Source: Lactobacillus kitasatonis DSM 16761 = JCM 1039 (GTDB taxonomy: Bacteria > Bacillota > Bacilli > Lactobacillales > Lactobacillaceae). Taken from it: 64,000 nt of DNA. Position numbers and translations under genes: made by a program. Shown here in pieces: positions 62,111-64,000 of this stretch (position 1 is the first letter of the stretch; each line of letters opens with the position of its first letter). The notes beneath the pieces are model-generated. The model was not told where the DNA came from, did no database searches, and was given only the letters and a program-made list of their open reading frames with translations. The stretch spans positions 1 to 64,000 of the forward strand of contig NZ_BALU01000011.1 in the NCBI RefSeq assembly GCF_000615285.1, written 5' to 3'.

Positions 62111-64000
62111 AACAAGCGATGACACCAGAAGAAATTAAAGAGAAAAAGCCTTATCTCGATTGGAGTTTATCAGAACACGAATACGATTATATTTGCGATC
62201 ATTTGCTTCATCGCTTGCCCAACTACACAGAAATCGGCTTGTTCTCCGCAATGTGGAGTGAACACTGCTCTTACAAAAAATCTAAGCCAGTTTTGAAGCT
62301 TTTCCCAACCAAGGGTAAACGCGTTGTTCAAGGTCCAGGTGAAGGTGCTGGTGTAGTTGATATTGATGATGGTCAAGCAGTGGTGTTTAAAGCTGAAAGC
62401 CACAACCACCCAACTACAGTTGAACCTTATCAAGGTGCCGCAACTGGTGTTGGCGGTATTTTAAGAGACGTTTTCAGTATGGGCGCTCGTCCAGTCGCAA
62501 TTCTTGACTCACTTCACTTTGGTGAATTAAAAGATAATCCTACGATGCGCTACAAGATGGAAGAAACCATTAAAGCGTCGGCGACTACGGCAATTGCATG
62601 GGAATTCCTAACTTAGGTGGCGAAACTACATTTGATCCTTGTTACAACGGCAACATTTTATTAAATGCGATGAATGTCGGCATTATGGATATCAAGGATA
62701 TGGAACACGGGGATGCCACCGGTGTTGGCAATGCCGTAATGTACGTTGGTGCTAAAACCGGTCGTGATGGTATCCACGGTGCTACTTTTGCTTCAGCCGA
62801 CTTTTCTGAAGAACATGCGACCCAACGTTCAGCCGTACAAGTTGGTGATCCATTTATGGAAAAACTCTTGATGGAAGCTTGCTTGGAACTGATTTTGCAT
62901 CACCGCGAATGGCTTGTTGGTATTCAAGATATGGGTGCAGCTGGAATTGTTTCTTCAAGTGCTGAAATGGCCACTGAAGGTAAGTCTGGCATGGATCTTA
63001 ACCTTAACTTGGTACCTCAACGTGAACCTAACATGTCAGCCTACGAGATTATGCTTAGTGAATCTCAAGAAAGAATGCTCCTTTGTGTAAAGAAGGGTCA
63101 TGAAGAAGACGTTAAGAAGATTTTTGATGATTACAACCTTGACGCTGTAACTATTGGTCGCATTACTGATGATGGTAGATACGTGCTTCATCACGATGAT
63201 CAAGTGGTATGTGATATTCCAGTGGTAACTTTAACTGAAAAAAGTCCTTGAAGAAAAAAGCGCAGAAAAGAAACCACAAAGAATCATTGATGCTGAGCAA
63301 AGTGAAAATTGGCAACCAAATATTGAAAGTGCCGGTCAAACTTTAAAAGATCTTTTGAATCAGCCAACCATTGCTAACGATCAATTTGTAACGCAACAAT
63401 ATGATTCACAGGTTCGAACGGACACGATTGTAGGTCCTGGTTCAGATAGTGGTGTCTTGCGCGTGCGCCATACTAAGAAGGCAATTGCGATGACTACTGA
63501 TACTAATGGACGCTTTGTCTATCTTGATCCAAAAGTTGGTGGTCAAAGAACTGTCCTTGAAAGTGCAACAAATATCGTGGCTAGTGGTGCCCAACCTTTA
63601 GCAATTACTGACTGTCTTAACTATGGTGACCCTAATGATCCAGAAATTTTCTGGGAATTGCATCAATCTTGTCAAGGGATTGCCGATGCATGTGAAATCT
63701 TAGAAACACCGGTTGTTTCAGGAAATGTCTCTCTTTATAACGAAAATAATGGCAAGGCAATTTATCCATCACCAATGATTGGGATGGTTGGTTTAATCAA
63801 GGATTATGATCACGTCATTCCAATGCACATGCAAAAAGCAGGCGACAAGATTTATCTAGTTGGTAAGACAGATGATGATTTTGCTGGCTCAGAATTGCAA
63901 AAGATGATCACTGGTGAAATTAGCGGATTGCCACATGCGCCAAACTTGCCAGAGATAAAGCAATACCTTTACAAATTGCAAGCATTAATGGCTAACGGCT
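62107..64000 (+). pseudogene. purL: FGAM synthase subunit PurL, two frameshifts, 3' end beyond the window
   Basis: PurL converts FGAR to FGAM with PurS and PurQ. Conserved parts include [49 protein letters not shown] and, later, GPGSDSGVLRVR. They lie in three frames. One G is missing at 62575 (AAA-GGC-GTC expected), ending the first frame at 62616. One A is extra in the run 63238-63243, ending the second at 63251. The third frame then stays open to the window edge. As written, FGAM synthase would be absent and purine synthesis blocked. Given its essential role in the pathway, sequence error must be considered. Confidence 0.88.

Noticed and set aside
1-64000. CRISPR array, prophage, insertion sequence, rRNA or replication origin
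   Set aside because: No regularly spaced repeats, transposase, integrase, phage or rRNA sequence was found on either strand.

Overview
The window reads as a chromosomal segment of a low-G+C, AT-rich Gram-positive bacterium of the Lactobacillus acidophilus/helveticus/crispatus group. The evidence is SLAP-domain surface proteins, a helveticin J-like bacteriolysin, a SAM-III (S-MK) riboswitch on metK, T-box leaders on leuS and argS, and Bacillus/Lactobacillus gene orders (ecsAB-hit-prsA, yheA-yhaO-yhaN-yhaM, trmB-thioredoxin-ytpR). It is core genome with accessory patches. I see no insertion sequence, prophage, CRISPR array, rRNA operon or replication origin.

Layout. 0-1.4 kb: tRNA-Ser, an orphan metal-binding lipoprotein, tRNA-Glu and tRNA-Val. 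1.4-4.3 kb: riboswitch-metK and a DHA2 drug exporter. 4.4-13.7 kb: a respiration block, cydA-cydB-cydD-cydC, a long-chain prenyl diphosphate synthase, a MenA-type prenyltransferase and a type II NADH dehydrogenase. Together these could run NADH to quinone to bd oxidase if heme and a naphthoquinone precursor are supplied. 13.7-20.3 kb: PAP2 phosphatase, T-box-leuS, MurJ-type flippase, PAS protein, a 26-residue peptide gene and a cupin. 20.5-27.8 kb: PspC, tRNA-Leu, dacA (broken), nnrD, an L,D-transpeptidase, T-box-argS, fba and a Nudix enzyme. 27.8-34.9 kb: acyltransferase, citG (broken), glpF, an FMN enzyme, an RluD-type synthase and PBP1A. 34.9-41.9 kb: yheA-yhaO-yhaN-yhaM (yhaM frameshifted) and, convergent, hit-yhaH-like-prsA. 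41.9-46 kb: ecsAB, trmB, thioredoxin-like protein, ytpR. 46-54.9 kb: an envelope patch with two SLAP proteins, murC, a broken MATE exporter, a secreted M1-type peptidase and a helveticin-like bacteriolysin. 55-56.8 kb: an orphan RelB/DinJ antitoxin, an SPFH protein and a flavodoxin remnant. 57-64 kb: one-carbon and purine synthesis, fhs-purE-purK then purC-purS-purQ-purL, with purL frameshifted twice and running off the end.

The most striking global signal is ten single-base frameshifts in seven genes (cydD, dacA x2, citG, yhaM, MATE x2, flavodoxin, purL x2). Nine look like loss of one base from a short homopolymer and one like a gain, and both flanking frames still encode intact family sequence. 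This points either to very recent gene inactivation or to sequencing error, and raw reads would decide. Regulation visible in the sequence: the S-MK riboswitch, two T-boxes, PurBox-like sites placed as expected for a PurR-activated purC promoter, cre-like sites before cydA and fba, several operator-like palindromes, and terminators at most convergent ends.
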